Positions 39,901-54,900 of a stretch of 64,000 nt of DNA are shown piece after piece. The notes under the pieces are model-generated. The model saw nothing but the letters and a program-made list of their open reading frames with translations. It made no database searches and was not told the origin of the DNA. Location: positions 12,538,001-12,602,000 of the forward strand of contig CM076276.1 in assembly GCA_038380795.1 (NCBI GenBank), in the 5' to 3' direction. Made by a program: the position numbers and the translations under genes. This DNA is from Pyrocephalus nanus. Lineage: Eukaryota; Chordata; Aves; Passeriformes; Tyrannidae. Position 1 is the stretch's first letter. Each line of letters begins with the position of its first letter.

Positions 39901-42900
39901 CCTGATTTCTGATTATCTAGAGAGCAGCAGTTTGTTTTGCCACACAGAGAGCCCGAGAGGAAACTTGAGCTTCAGATCACATACAACCCTTTTGCTTTGC
40001 AGGCTGAAGTGCATAACTTTTCAGATGTGGAGGTCTCAGAACTGATGATCTTGACAACTGTTAAGCAAAGTGCAGGTTTCTAATCCAAGCAGAAATCCAA
40101 AGTCATGCCCGGAACGGCTGTCCTTAAAATAGTTCTTTTCAAGCGAAGACTCCTGATCTTTTCGTAATGAATGACTAAGAAAAACCAGTGCCCTGCAATC
40201 ACACTCCCCCTCTGCCTCCCCCTCTCCCACCACCTTCCTTTTTATTTTCACTCTTATCTCTTTCCCTCCTATCGACTACAGGCAAGTAACTGCCTTTTTG
40301 CTTTTCCTTGCCTGTTCTTTCACCCAAGAATGAAACACCCTTGTGTTTCTTGTTTCCCAATGACAAGCCAGAGAAGTCCCAGCCTGGGAGGATAATGCAA
40401 AGGTCCTAGGGCTGTATTTACACAGAGACAGCACAGAGCTGGCAGAGCATGTGAACCTGGGTGCTGCAGTGGGCTGCACTGGCTGGGGAGAGTCACTAAA
40501 AGAAGAGGAGCATTTTACTCAGTGCCAGGAGAATCATGGAATTGCTTGAGTTGGAAGGGACCTTGAGGATCATCTTGTTCCATCATGCATCTTGTGTCAT
40601 GGGGAAGTTGGAAGACCTTTCTAGTCCCTTTCTAGCAAGGCTGCCTTGCAGTTGTATAGCAATGAGGTAAATGTGCTGCCATTTTATAATTTTATAATTA
40701 ATTCACTGAAATTTGTCAAAGGCTCAGCGAAAATCAACAATAATTCTTCGGAAATCATGCAGACAGTCCCTCAGAACTCCACAGGATGCTGTGAACCGTT
40801 GCTCACCCCATGATAGATCAAATAATTTTGGCTGATGGCATTGCAATCTGCCACTGAGAGGGTCTCATTATCCCAAATCCCAGGTACATGTACTTCAGCA
40901 GCTTGCAGCTGCAAAAGCCAGACACACGCCGGGTTTGCTGTGAATTGAGCATCTTAACTCCCAGATTTACTCTAGATCTTGCTGTCCTTTAAATTTTTGC
41001 CTTTATTTACTTTGCTTGTATGTGCAGTATCCAAATGGCTGCCCACAGAAGTAGGCCAGAGAGGAGTCTAAGCCCTTGAATATTCCACTCTTGCTGTGTT
41101 CTCTCATTTCATATATTCTTGCTCAGCTTTACAGGTGCCTACAGAATAGTAAAACACCATCAGTGACTTCAGTTTGGAAAGCTGGCTGTAACGTCTGCAG
41201 ATTGTCCCTGCCTTGCTTTGGTTTTTATTTTCCTGAAGTTTGTTTCTCAGAGTTATTTTGAACTCAGTGGGGTGTGGTTAATATTTAGTTTCTCTCCGGA
41301 CCTCCTACTCCTCTGGAAACCACCACCTTCCCTTTGTTCCCACCCTTCCCGGGCGCTGTTTGTGAACGAAGCTGACGTTTGATCTTGTGTGGGTACAGTT
41401 TGGTCTGATAGGACTGTGGAGAAGCTCCCTTTGCTTTTCAAAGACAGTTTCCTTTTGGGTTTTGTGCTGCAGAAGGAGCGACTGTCGGGGAGGCAGCGAA
41501 TGCCCTCCGTGAGCTCCAGCGCTGTCACAGCAGCACAAAACACAAAGTGCTTCACATCCCGATCCCCCTTGGCTCTCACATGTGTGAAGGGTAGGGAGGG
41601 ACATCAGAATTAGGATGTTATTTTCCAGTTAGCAAAGCTGCACAGAAGACTTTGTTGTCGGTTCTGCGGGGTTTGCTTTGCAGTCCCAGGTGTCGAAGCA
41701 TTGCCTTGTTTTGTTCCTTTTTTTCAGCTGTTTTGCTTGGGATAATTTTCTGATAGCTTTAGGATCCGTGGTAGGGTTTGAAGCACGTAGCACAAATGAA
41801 TACACAATAGCAATATCTGTTGCAGAGAAGTAGCTGAAGAGGGTTCAAAATAATGAGTATGAATTTCAGGGGTTTAATTACTAGCTGCATTAGAGAGAGG
41901 CGTGTCACTCCACCTGGCATGGATTAGAACTCCTTTTCATTAATATCAATTCAGTAAAGAGATATAAAAACCTTCTTTTAATTAGAGGGAAAAAACAGTG
42001 GCAGATCGTGCACATAAATTGCTGGAAATATGAACGACTCTAGCCACCTAATTTTTAAAATGAATGTATTTGGCACTATGCAATAATTCTCAAATTACAA
42101 GTATTCACAGTAGACTGTGTCTGTGGGTGACTTGAGACATATGGCCTTAAACATTTGGGGGCAAATTTATAATCTAATTTGAAAAACACAGTTCCAGGGA
42201 AACACAGTCATTAAGTATTCCTGCCCACACAGAGCCAAGAATGTGAACCTTGATTTGAAATAGGATTTTCAAATAAATAGTACCATGCATTGCTGTCATT
42301 TGCACTAATATAATTTTGGATGTTTCATGACCTGTTTAGCCCCTGTTGCGATATACCCAGGAATTCCAATGAAGTATCTTCATGGTGTTAGAAGGGGATA
42401 TGCTTAATTTTATTCCAAAGAGGTTTAGACTTAGGGAATTAATCAAAAAATATTCTGAATAGGCTTTTAACTGAAGAAATGAATTAAGACTTAAAGAATT
42501 CTGCTGAGTACAATTAAGATAAAAGCCCCTTTTTGTTTTATTGTATTCTGGGATATCTGTGCTGTGTGATGTAATGATATAACTCAGATTCATCACGTTG
42601 TGCCAATAAGGAGATAATAAAAGCTCCCATGAAAAGCATCTGTACATGCTTAACTTAAAACCTATGAATTGTCATCCTGAATTTGGTAGGAATATTCAAG
42701 TGGCAAAAACTTAAAACATTGACAAACCATTGCAAAAATCAAAGTAAAACTGTTTGTTACAATTGTGACTCATATCTAAACAGGATAATGTGAAGATACT
42801 TTTTCTCAGGCCATTGGTAGTCCTTGTTTAAGTCCTACCAAACAAAGGATGAACCATCTAGCTTTTATTTGGATTTTTTGCAATATCATTTTGTTATGAG

Positions 42901-45900
42901 GGTCTGAAAGATGAATTTAGTGAACTCCAGTAGTACAGCAAATTCCAATACTACTATCTATGCAAAACCCCCCTGGAGATGGAAGGAGATGGAAATGTGC
43001 TCCAAACCTGCAAAAATCAGCTTTCTGCAGTAGATCTAATCTGTAATATCAAATTAGAAATGATTTTTGAGGAATTTGCAATTAATGCATGAGCTGGAAG
43101 GTAGATAGGGAAATACAGAAGCAACACCTCTTGGCCAGCAACCAGAGTTACTGATCGCATCACAAGCGCATCCAAAAATTCTTGACAGAACAAAAGTAAT
43201 TTCTAAAACCCCACCTTGACATTGTAAACTAGAGAGTGGCCTGTGAGATGCTTCATTTCCAATAAATGAACTTGGAGAGGCAATCAGAGTTAATTCAAAA
43301 TACCCAATATCCATAAGACGATAGCCAGCTGAACAAGGAAGTCGTTCAGACAGTAGCAATTAGAGGGGAAGAGCAAGCAGAGCCCAGAGTCTGTTCTGGG
43401 CAGCTTAAGTTAAATGAAGGATTAGCACAGCCTGTTCACTCCAACAGAGGCTTATTTAATAGTTTGACCTGGCAAGTCTTTTGTCACCATGGAGCTTCTC
43501 CAGGCTTCCTGGGACAGGTGAGTGACAGCCTGGAGAGGAGAGTTGGTGTTGAAAATTTTATGGCATGTTTCCAGTGCTAGAACGGTTCTTCTCTCCAGCA
43601 GAACGAGCTTCTGCACAATTCTGGGGTTTGTTGTTGCGTAGCTAAAGAGGGAGATGAGTTTTTTGAAGTGTTTTGTTTATTGATTGTCAAAAAGAAAAAA
43701 AAAGACTTGACATTTAAATTTTAAAGATACTCTGCACACTCACTGTATCCACTGCTCTGAGTGAGCAAATGCTCCCCAAACTACCCTCCTTTACGAATCA
43801 GAGCACCCAGGAGATGAATAGGCTTCGTTTATATTAGTTTTCAGTTTAATCTCTCTTCCTGCCAGATCTTTTATCTTCCACCAGGAGAGGAAAAAGAATT
43901 AATAAAGTATTCTACAGATGCAGCATATAAACAGAGCAAAGCCCCAAGGTGCTGAGGAGATTAATAGGGCCTGTTGTTGAATCAAACTGCTCACTACATT
44001 GAGCTGCTTGGGTTAAGCACTCTCAGGTGGTGTTTACACTAGCAGTAAACAAATGAAATGCTCTAAGAAACGGACCACTGCCCAAGTAGCTCATACAAGG
44101 GTGTTTCACTCTCCTGTTGGTGTCTGCTCTTCCATTTTCCTCAGGAAGCTGCTTCAGGCAATGTACTTGGTCAGCCGTACCTTAACTTCAGCTTACCTTG
44201 ATTTGTTACTGTGCACTCTGGCTGTAACAAGGTTGGTTGTGAAGTCTTAAGGGAGGAAGCTTGAGAAAATTCAGAAAGAACTAGGGTGCAAAAAAAAACC
44301 CTCCTAAGCAATGCTTTTCTGGATAGCCCAGGTGTGTTCCTCTGAGTGTTTTCTATGAGAAATTCAATGTTCAACTAAGATAAATTGGTATCAAGATCTT
44401 GCAGCCAAAGTGACTGTTGCTAAATCAACAACTGGCAAGGACAGAACTTGACTGCTGTGCAAATGTCCTTCTCCAGCATTCCCTGTATTCTGCTGTGTCA
44501 GTTTTCCTGCTAAAAAAGACTTTGTTCTGGCAAAGCCCTTGCTGGAATAAATACATTTGGAGTAACTCAAAGATGCAGTGTTTATAGCCCAAATGGCATC
44601 ATACCCTGGAGGACTTAAACTTGCTAAGGAATCTGCCAGAAAAATGCTAAATTAGTGGTTTCTGCCTTGGTGTGAATTTTAGCAGCCTTCCACATTTGGG
44701 ACATCTCATCTTCATTTTCAGGCAGACGTTGAGGTGACCTGCCAGGAGCCACGATGCACTTCTGATGAGCAACGTGCACAGATAACAGTGCCAAAATCTA
44801 CAGCTAGCTCCTCAGCAATTTCCAGAAGTGTTAGTAATTTTGAGCAGGGAGCATGAAAACAGCTGGTATTATTTAAAAACTGAACAAATCTTTAAATTGG
44901 CTGATTCCATTGCTGTACTGTTGCAACACAGACCAAATGTCACCTCTCCCTGACTATTTCAGTCATGACTTCAGGGAGAATTTGTGACACCAGGCTGTGG
45001 GAAAAAAAAAGAAGTCAGAATATTTAATTTTCAACATGTTTAATTTCCGACCTCTTTGAAAACTTGAAAATGTAATTTGGGCATCAGAAGGAGCTCGTTG
45101 TGGAACTAACAACCAGGGTTTTATAGCACTGTCTGCCAGGGCTGTTCCTACCAGGGAATTTTCCTGGGACAATTACACTCGATGCTGAATTCTATCACTA
45201 GGAAAAAAAAATAAATAAAAAAAGATTCAGACATGTAGAATCCACAGCAGAAGCTTTCTCAGGTCTTACAGCAAAAGGCTGATTTGGCAGAGGGAGTCAC
45301 GCTTCTACACCTGCTTGCAAGCTGGGGAGGAAGATGTTCCAAACCGACTGTGAATTTCATTAGAGTCCTTCCACCAGAGCCACTCATGGGTGTGGTGGTG
45401 TGATGGCCTGCCAAACAGATGGGTTGTGAAATACACAGCCCATCTGTCTTTATCATGCTTGTTTCCTCTTTTATTAAAATGTTAATGAATATAGTTTTTA
45501 TTTATTATGCCATGACATGTGCAGCATCACTTTCCACTAGACAAATGTGCAATCTGCATAACCGTGTGGGCTGACAGGAAGGTTTCTTCTGCTGAAAAGA
45601 AACTTCTTCCCAAAGTTCCTCTAATGAAAACAAGCACAAGAGCTCTGAGCAGTCAGAGGCTTTTCCCCACTTCTGCAGGGCTTTTGACAAGCACTTCCAT
45701 AATTTTATTTATGTTTTTTTTTAATTTCACAAGTTAATTATTCCAACAGATTCCCCCTGGAAGGTTCACCTCTCAGACCTTGACCCCAAGATGACCACTG
45801 TCACTGTGAGTGGACTCACCCCAGCCAGGACCTACCAGTTCAGGGTGTGTGCAGTCAACCAGGTGGGAAAGGGCCAGTACAGCACTGAGACCAGCAGGTA

Positions 45901-48900
45901 CAGTAACAACCAATATGTGTGTGCTAAAGCTACAGTAACCTACGGTTAATGGGAGGAGGAAAAGTGCTGGTTGTGAATGAATTGATCAAATAAAGTTATC
46001 TGTGGGGAGTGGGGCAGCTGGCATTACCCAGGCCTCTGGAGAGTGTGCTCTGCAGCCAGCAGTAATTGGTGATGATGACAGTGAGGTCATGCAGGAGATC
46101 AGCACACGATGGGAGAGGTGTCCTCATGCTTCCAGAGTATCAGTTGAGCAGAATCTTGGAAATGATTTTTTGCTCTTGTGCTAAGCCCCAGCAGTTAGCC
46201 CGGGCAGGAGTACAGCATTCACCCTGTCATCACAATGTCACTTCTGGAACTCACCCAGAGGTGACATAGAAGGATGGCTTCATCAGACTTAGTTTCAAAT
46301 GCATCCCCCTTCTTCCGTGAACCAAGGCTTGCTGCGAGCTTGAATTGCAGAACAGCTGAACTCTAAATGGCTTTTTCAAAATGTAGGAGTTTGATATGAA
46401 AAATATTGAAAGAGCTGAAAGAAACAATTTGGAAGGAGTCACAGACACTGGACCTGAGCTCTTACTCATTCAGGCTTGTAATCTTTTTAAAGAGTTGTAG
46501 CAGCCTGGGTGATTCAGAGAGAATAGGGTTACCTCAGCTGTCTGTCTTGTTGCTTGCTTAACTGATTTCCCATTATGTTGATTTGTTGTAACTATTTCAT
46601 GCATGTCTTCAGCAGTTTGATCAGCGTTATATTTCTTTCTAGTCATCAGACTGTGACAGAAGAAACTGGTTCGCTTGGACTGGATACAGGAAATAGAAGT
46701 GTTATTTCTGATTTATTTCAACACTCGTGTCCATCACATTCTTTAGGTTGATGTTACCAGAGGAGCCTCCCAGTGCCCCACCAAAAAACATAGTGGCCAG
46801 TGGGCGAACCAATCAGTCTATCATGGTCCAGTGGCAGCCTCCTCCTGAGAGTGAGCATAATGGAGTTCTTCATGGCTACATCCTAAGGTAAGAGCTTTCC
46901 TAACCTGGAGAGTCCAGAGATGGGTCCGAGTGTGCACGAGGGAATTCAAATGGTGTGACTGAAGAGCGTCCTAAAAGCTGTCTCTAAAAATTTGTCTCGT
47001 TGAATGTATTAGTTATTATTTGCAAATGCTGTGGCTGCCCTGGTTTGTTAAATATGAGAAAGGGGTCACGAGGGTGAAGGCACTTCAATTCTGGCCTGTC
47101 TGTACTGGAGAGTCAATGAGCTGGGAGCTCCCTTAGCTGCTCCAAATGCACTGCCTGAGTGGACTGGCTCCCTGTGGAGACTCATGACATCCAGATAGCT
47201 TTTTTCCATATTCAAAGGGAATTGAAGCACCAAGTACTAAAAGTGTGCCCGTGGGAAGCTGGTACAGTGCAGCCTATGCAGATGTATATTTGCTTATTAC
47301 AATCTCAGCTTCCTGCTCGAAAGGTTAATTAAATTTATCAAAGACACAACAGGGCTCCTGCCCTGCTGAGGAGCAACAAAAGAATCAATAAACTTCAGTT
47401 TTGTGCCAAACAAAATGGAGAGAGGGAATGACAGGTCAGATGCTTCATGGCAGACCTTGATTTGGTTTTGAAAATCAGCCAGTTGAGTAAGATCCTTTCA
47501 GCCCCATTGCTGTTTATTAAAGAGAAACACTTTCAGGCAGGTAACTGGGAATCCTGGATACATCCAGTCTTTCTGCTTGCACAGGGCTCATGGTGTTGGA
47601 AAGGGTGTTGCCACACTGTGACTCTTTGCAGAGCATTTCCCTTCTGTAATTTTTTGGGACTCAGTATTCACTCCTACCCAATTCAACTACCGTTTACTGC
47701 TCATTTGGCATCCTACTTATCCTGTAGTGGCAGCAGCCAGCTAGGGCCACACCTCTAGTGAGGGAGGCATTATCTAAATTAGAGTTTTTGTGGGAAACTC
47801 CCAGCCACTGACATATTTCCAAGTGATGGTAGCAGCCTCCTGTGGGCAGGCTGCTGACATTTTTAATACAGTGTCCTCCAGAACCGTAAAAGATAACTAA
47901 ATGCTACAGTTTAAATGCCAGCATCCTGTTCATGCTGTGCTCCTACTTTTGCTGGCATGGATGGAAAGGCTTTTGTGATGTAAAGAGTGTTGGTGAGCTC
48001 CCAAAATTGTGCTGGAAAGTTCCTTCTCTCTGCAGGCAGAGTTGAAGTCTGTTAATCTCCCTGTCACCTGCACAGACCCGTTAACACTGGTGAGCCACAT
48101 GTACAAGTGCCTGTTTGTGTAAGGTTTTAGAGCTGGACTCAGTTTAGAAGCTGTGCCAGCCATCACTGACAGATGGGGAAAGGTGTTTTAACTTCTCCCT
48201 ATAGATAGAACCTTGTCCTGAGCCTTGGGTACCCATTTGCACAGAGTACAAATGTTCTTTCCTTCAAACTGTCCTGTTCAATGGTAGGATCAGTTCCTTA
48301 GATATTCCCAGTGAGTCTTTCCCAGTCCCAGCACTAAGCCCTTTAAAAAGCAGTCCCATAGCCTGCTACTTCTGGCAATCTGTGCTATTTTTTCCTTACA
48401 GCATTTTCAATAATGTTTAACTTCAGTATTTTCTACATCATCTATCAGCGTAATCTATCCCTGTCCTTGCCATAACATCTTCCATTTTAATAGTGATCAT
48501 GTTCATTATGCTCAAACTGTGAACATTTTGGATGTCTACATGCTTTGTCTTGACTGCAGAGCAGAGAAACCATTTATTCAACAGGAGTTTAAGATTATCA
48601 CATAAAAGCACAACTGTCCCAGGTAATAAACCAGGCAGTTCTTCCAAGTCGAATTGTGTGGTCACAGCAATATGCACTGAAGGAAAGTCTTTCTGCACTG
48701 ATTTCTGTAGGATTAGGCTGTAGCAGAGTGAAAAGCACCAGGCATCCCAGAGACCCAAAGCTCGAGACATGCGAGATACTGAATTGATGGAACACCTGAT
48801 CTTTAAAAGTGAAGGTGCACTGCACAAGTCATATGGAGTGTACATCAAAGTCCGTGGTGAGAAAAATCATGAAGACATGACATTTCTGAACTGGCCTCCT

Positions 48901-51900
48901 TCCTCTGCCCTTTTTCTCATTGCCAGTATTGCATTTAGAGGTCTGCCATGCTAACAGCATAACAGATTAAATCACAGGAGCACTCCTCGCCTTGTCGGCT
49001 AGGTAGGAGACAAAACATTGCTGCACTAAGAATTGACCTTGCCAGGGAGCATCAACCCTGCACAGGAGGCAGGAGAGAGAGAAAGGGAGATATTGCATAG
49101 AGTAGGGGAAGATCAAGATGTTCAGTAAACTCAGCTGAGGGCTGATATTTATTTCAATTTGTATTTTGTAAATGGAATAACAGCAGCGCAGCATTACAAA
49201 TATTAAATGTGCTAAAATATGGTCAGGCAAGGAGCTCCTCAGAAGAAAATAGAGGTGTTGTCAGTGATTGAGAACTGATCTCTCTATAGGAAGACTTCAG
49301 AACAAAAATCTGTGGCCGAAATACATGAAGTTGTCTAGTCATAAACTGCACCAATTTAACCCAGATGAATTTAAAATCTGGCTGTAAGACATCACTGAAA
49401 TTGTTCCGTGTCAATAGATTGCAGCGAAACAAAGGATGACTAAGAGTATGTAGAAGTTTTGTGGTGAATAAAAACACAAATGTTTCCATATTTGTCTTTT
49501 TCATGGAATAGTAATGTCTTGTGTCCCGTATTTGGCCTCTGGTTTTCTGATTTTTTTTTTTTTTTTTTTTGGTGAATTAGCATATTGTAAGCATCCACTG
49601 TACCACTTTCTGAAAGGAAGGAAAGCAAACAGTATTATTCACATTCACAGATTTGCAAGGCTTGTTTGTTTTCTATGATTTAGTTCTTCTCTGTAGTTTC
49701 TTGGCCTGAAGAGACACATCAAAGGGGCTCTGTTTTCTGGAATACAGTTTGTACATGGGAAAATATATTCGGTGTTTCAGCATCTCATGTCTGAGCAGAA
49801 AGTTTGTCAGGGTATTTACCACCCATCTGTATGTGGCACAGCCCTTCTCCTGGGACTCCAAAGCTTACCCAACCCTTCACTCTCAACTGTATTCCATCCT
49901 TATTTTAAGCATTCTGTGAGGTAAATCCTGGTGGAAGCCAGAGATGCCAGTGCCTGAGATTCCAGAAGGTCAGAGCCCTCTGAGCTCTTCCTTTTCAGAT
50001 TTCAGAGGAGAAAGAAAAAAAACATTTCTCAAGCTGATTTACAGCAGCACTCTGATAAAAATCACATCTGGGCTATTTTTTGTACTAAATCATAGCTTTT
50101 ACTAGACAAGCCACATTTAAAAAGCTGTAATTTTTCTGCAACCATAAAACAGGATAAAATACCCGTTTTGTTTAGCCCTGAGCCTGTAATCTAAGTGAGA
50201 TCAGATTATAAATACTATCGCAGTCAAACATGATATGGTCTTATCTGGAGCTACTCTGTTCTTTCTGATTATTTTTCATTATTCTTTGTATAATTCTGCT
50301 GTTAAAACTTTGCATATTGCCTCTTCACAAAGGGAGCTATTTTGCCAGTCAGGGCTTTTGCTTTAATTGATACCATCTAATTAACTAGCTAATTTTTCTC
50401 CCCATATGGTAGGTATCGCCTGGCCGGCCTCCCTGGAGAATACCAGTATAAGAACATCACCAGTGCAGAAATCAACTACTGCTTAGTGAAAGACCTGATC
50501 ATTTGGACCCAGTATGAAATCCAGGTGGCATCTTACAATGGAGCTGGGCTGGGAGCCTTCAGCAGACCCGTGACAGAGTACACTTTACAGGGAGGTGAGC
50601 AAATTAGACCAATCTCTGCATTCTATTTCCAGTTTATGGCACAGTTTCCTTAGGAGATGTGCTGTGTGGTAGTCCCAGCTAACAGCTTGTGAAATGAATG
50701 GTCATTTCAGTCATATTTGATGGGCAGCTTGGAGTAGGAAACACCTGCACATTTCAAATGCCTGAGCAGAGACAAGTCTCTGCTTCTGTCTCTGTTGTAG
50801 GAAAAGTGGTGAGTGAATTCAGGAATTATCTATTTTTGTTGACCCTCATGATGACACGTTGCCGCAGTTGCAGGTCAGAGTCAGCTGCAGCATAAGTAAT
50901 AAATAGAAATGCTGACGAGAGTGGGGTCCTGGGGAATGGATTTATAGGACCTGTGACAGGCAGGGGCTGAGGTTACTCTGCCAGGAGAATCAGAGAAAAT
51001 CTTACAGGGAATTGGTTTTATCGTGGCCAAGATATGCAATATGCTGCATATGCAATATGGGAGGCAGAGGCAGAGTAAACCAGCTGTGTTAGTTCTGATA
51101 ATCACAGAATACCTTGTTTTAGGAATATGGAATAAATTGTAGGGAAAGTACAGGGAGGGAAATACAGCCTGTGGAGAAAGTGTTCTGAAGCATTTCAGGA
51201 ATGGTGCAGATATTTGCAAAGAGGAAGATAAAGTGATCTGTAAAGCCCTGATTTTTATGCTACAGCTCCTCCACACCTTTCTAAGTGCTTTAAGAAGAGT
51301 ATAAATTACATCAACAAAAGGATATGTAATTACTTTTTACAACCAGTGTAAGGCATGTTTACACCTCTAGATTGGTATAAAAATCTGTAGGGTAATTAAG
51401 TACCAGGCTCTCAAAGCTTTCATATGTTCCCATAATTGCAGGGTTGCACTGGATGCTGAGCACTGGACAGGACATGGACTCTTCTTCATTGGTCATAAAA
51501 CAATTGCACTGTTTTAGAAACTTAGAGATTTATGGTACATCAGTTAATTTTCAATCTGTGAAGAATATGTAGTTGTTTGCTAATTGTTGCTAGGAGTACT
51601 TTATAACATGATTAGATACAGTTTGAGGTGTAGGAAGATCTTTAAGAAAAGATTATTCATATGCAACACTAATTAACCACAACAATTAAAGAAAGAACTA
51701 TCTATATTTTTTCTTAGGGCATGCAAAGTCTCATAGTTTAGAGGAGCCTCGACACACTCAACCTCATTCTAGAAGTATTTATAGCAGACCTTGAAATGTT
51801 TTTCTTAAAGTCTTCTCCTTGCAGCCAGGATTAATGTTTTCTATCCCACTAAAGACCCGATCTCTGCAGAGAATTGGTTTGCACACAGAATTTGAATCTC

Positions 51901-54900
51901 TTTTGTGAATATGCTTGTAATTCATTACTTTGTTTATTTGCCCATTTTAAGCTATCATAGCACCTTAACCTTCCATCCATTAGGGCTCAGGTTTGGACTT
52001 CACACTCCTTTTTTCTTAAACCCTGTAATTGACTCTAATTTCCCTGGATATTATGTGCTGTTATTATCATCCTTTATTGATTGGCTGTCTGTTGTCATTT
52101 ATAAGGATATAAATCCTCTGTTATAAATTAGGTGTAGTCAGTCCCACATTCATATTAATCAGGAAGGGTGTTTGGAGTGCAGGCCAACCTGCAGTGGCCT
52201 GTTTGTCTTTATGTAGTTCCTGAATGCTCAGTGCTGGGTGGAAGAAAAACTGGGTATTTCTTGTATATTTTATATCAGTATTTTCTAATAGCTGTAAATA
52301 ACTACTTCATGGATGATGCCATCTCCTAATGGAGTTTTTTGCTGGGTTTCTGTGCAAATCACCAAAGGCACATGGCCTGTTTTATAAAGAGTTTGAAGCC
52401 TTTCTGCATTAAGGACTGAAAAGGGAGACTGGTGTGTATCAGCATCAGTTGAAACTGGATTAATATCAAGTCTCCATAAGTCATATGCTACTGTCTGAAA
52501 CTCTGCTCCTTTATGGGAGTTGGGAAAAGATGGGAAAAGCCATTGACTGTTTCTTGCTCCAGAATGTCCTTCCTAAACCAAACCAGCAGGAGTAAGAAAA
52601 AGCCATGCGTAAAACTGCCTTGTAAATCATATTCTGATTTTAATATGAGCAGAGATAAATGTCAAAGACACACACTCCCATCCATCCCCCTCTCCTGCTA
52701 CCAGCACCGCTGACTCTGTTCTGACATGCATTAAATGATGTGAGCTCTGCTGGCAAGAACCTGTCTGTCTGCAGATGAAAAATACCTGCACCACCTCACA
52801 CTAATCAAGCGTGCTCCGCTCTCAGACCCTGGGAGGAAATGAACCCCGGGAGCAGATCAACCCATTGGCAGGAGCACATCAGCATATTGGCATCTTTGTC
52901 ATAGGGGGTATTGACTGGCCATATAAGCTGTGGATTTATACCAGAAGCTAGTCTATTAATCCCTTATTAGTCCTCTGGCATTGCTTTAGCCACTGAAAAC
53001 TAATCAGCTACTCAAAGCTCTTCAAAAATCACCAACTTGTAGAATGCAGCCAAACTCACGAGATGCTGAGGGATCTCAACTTGTAGGAAACTGATGCATA
53101 ATGTCAGATAAAATGTCAGAAAGACTTAGTGGCAAAGCACTGAACATCCAAGCACTGGGGTCAGACAGGTTGACTGTCTCTAAAATCTTGAAAGTCTTTT
53201 CAGAGTGATATTCAGCCTAATCCTTTGATGCTGTGTATATATAGGTCTTCCTTCATCAGAGTATCTCCAGCTGTTCTTTGCTTTGATGTTACTTTTCACA
53301 GGGATTTTTTTGCCAGCCTTCTGCATAGGGCAATTTTACTTATTTAAACAGTGTCCTGCAGGACTTTTCATTGCCACATGAAAAACTGAAGTTTCCAAAT
53401 ACCTTTTCATGTCAGAATAGCTTTGTGAGAGGCATAAACACCTTCCTGTGGTGACTGCATTGTTTCTGCTCTGTACTGTTGGACATGTTTACCTTTTTCT
53501 TCAGGTTGATTTGACAAATCAGCAGCTTCTGTCCTTTTCTTTGGGTCTGTCCCTTTTATCTCACTAGTGTGAGTATTTCTGAACTTCCTTCTCTTTGAAA
53601 AACTCCCACTGCACCTTAGATTTAGGCAGGGCAAGGTTTACAAGGAGAGATATCACTTCCATCAGCCTCTTCACATTGACATTAATCCACTTCTGTTTCT
53701 GCTTTTAGTGCTGTGTCTTTCTTCTGATGCCTATCCCAAAAGCCAGTCTTATTTCCTGAAGTTCACAGATCTCAACATGGAGTTCAGTGTTGTTTTATTT
53801 TCCCTTCTGTGATGTGCATCAACACCTCACCAGGCCAGGAAACTCTGAGCAAAAGGCCCTTCCTGAATAAAAGAGTGGGTGAGACACCAGACTAGTGAGT
53901 CTTGATGGTGTGGAGAAAAGAATAAAAGCAAGACAAGTCTGTTCAGCCAGGCCCAAAGTGGTGTCTTGCTCAGGCAATAGGAGATGAATCAGGGAAATTT
54001 ATATGACTTAGGTAGAAGAGCCAGAATAAAACCCGTTAACTGAAAGCTTCCTGCTTTATGGAGGAAATAATCTTGAAAAAGGACTCTGTGAATGTGGAGT
54101 GTCCTCTGCAACCATTCAGTTTTATCTCAGTAAAAAGATACTTCCATTAGTTTTTCCTGGGGCTTTCTTGGCAAAAACATCTTAAAGATCCTCAATTCAC
54201 TTCCTTTGGGGAACCTCCCAATAGCCTTGGAGTTTCCATGGCTGTTTTGGGCCCAGCTTCTCCTGTGCAAAAGCAGGTTGGAGTTGTAGTGGCTCGAGTT
54301 TTATCACTGTTAGGTGTCCTTTGCCATCTACTGCATTTATTTTATTTTTAAGTGATTTCACAAGGTGGTGAAATTAGCAGTTGTCTCAGTGAGGTCCTTG
54401 GCCCTCAGCTCTTAAAAAAGAAATAAAATCTTGTCTGTGTGAGAGACATGCAAGAAAGGCAGGAGGCATTTCCCAGCTGCAAGAAGCAGAACTCATCTGT
54501 TAGTGCCAAATCTCACACTACTGAATTTCAGAATTCAATTTTTCGAATGTGTAGAATAACAGAGACCACTTTTATTCTGTGCACCCACAGAGCACAGCCC
54601 AGAATGTCAGCTGGGAGCAGAGGGAATAGACTTCACAGGAGGAATTACCTTCCTCCACATCCCCACCGAGATGTGCAGTTCAGCACCTCGAGCTGGTGCA
54701 TTTGGGGAACAACCAAATCCTCACAAAGAGGAAAACCTGCAGCTCCCCCAGCCTTCCTCACTGAGACAGGGAAGCTGCCACCTCAAAGGTCAGGAGCTCC
54801 AGAGGAGCAGGAGATTTTTCTCCAGGCCTCTGTTGGAGTTCTATATTTAGGAGCGGGAGTCTGGCTGTCAGAAACTCTGCGGGATTTACATGCTATTTGC

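Noticed and set aside
48438..48848. 136-codon minus-strand frame
   Set aside because: Not recognised; no supporting second segment nearby, unlike the frames in intron 8.
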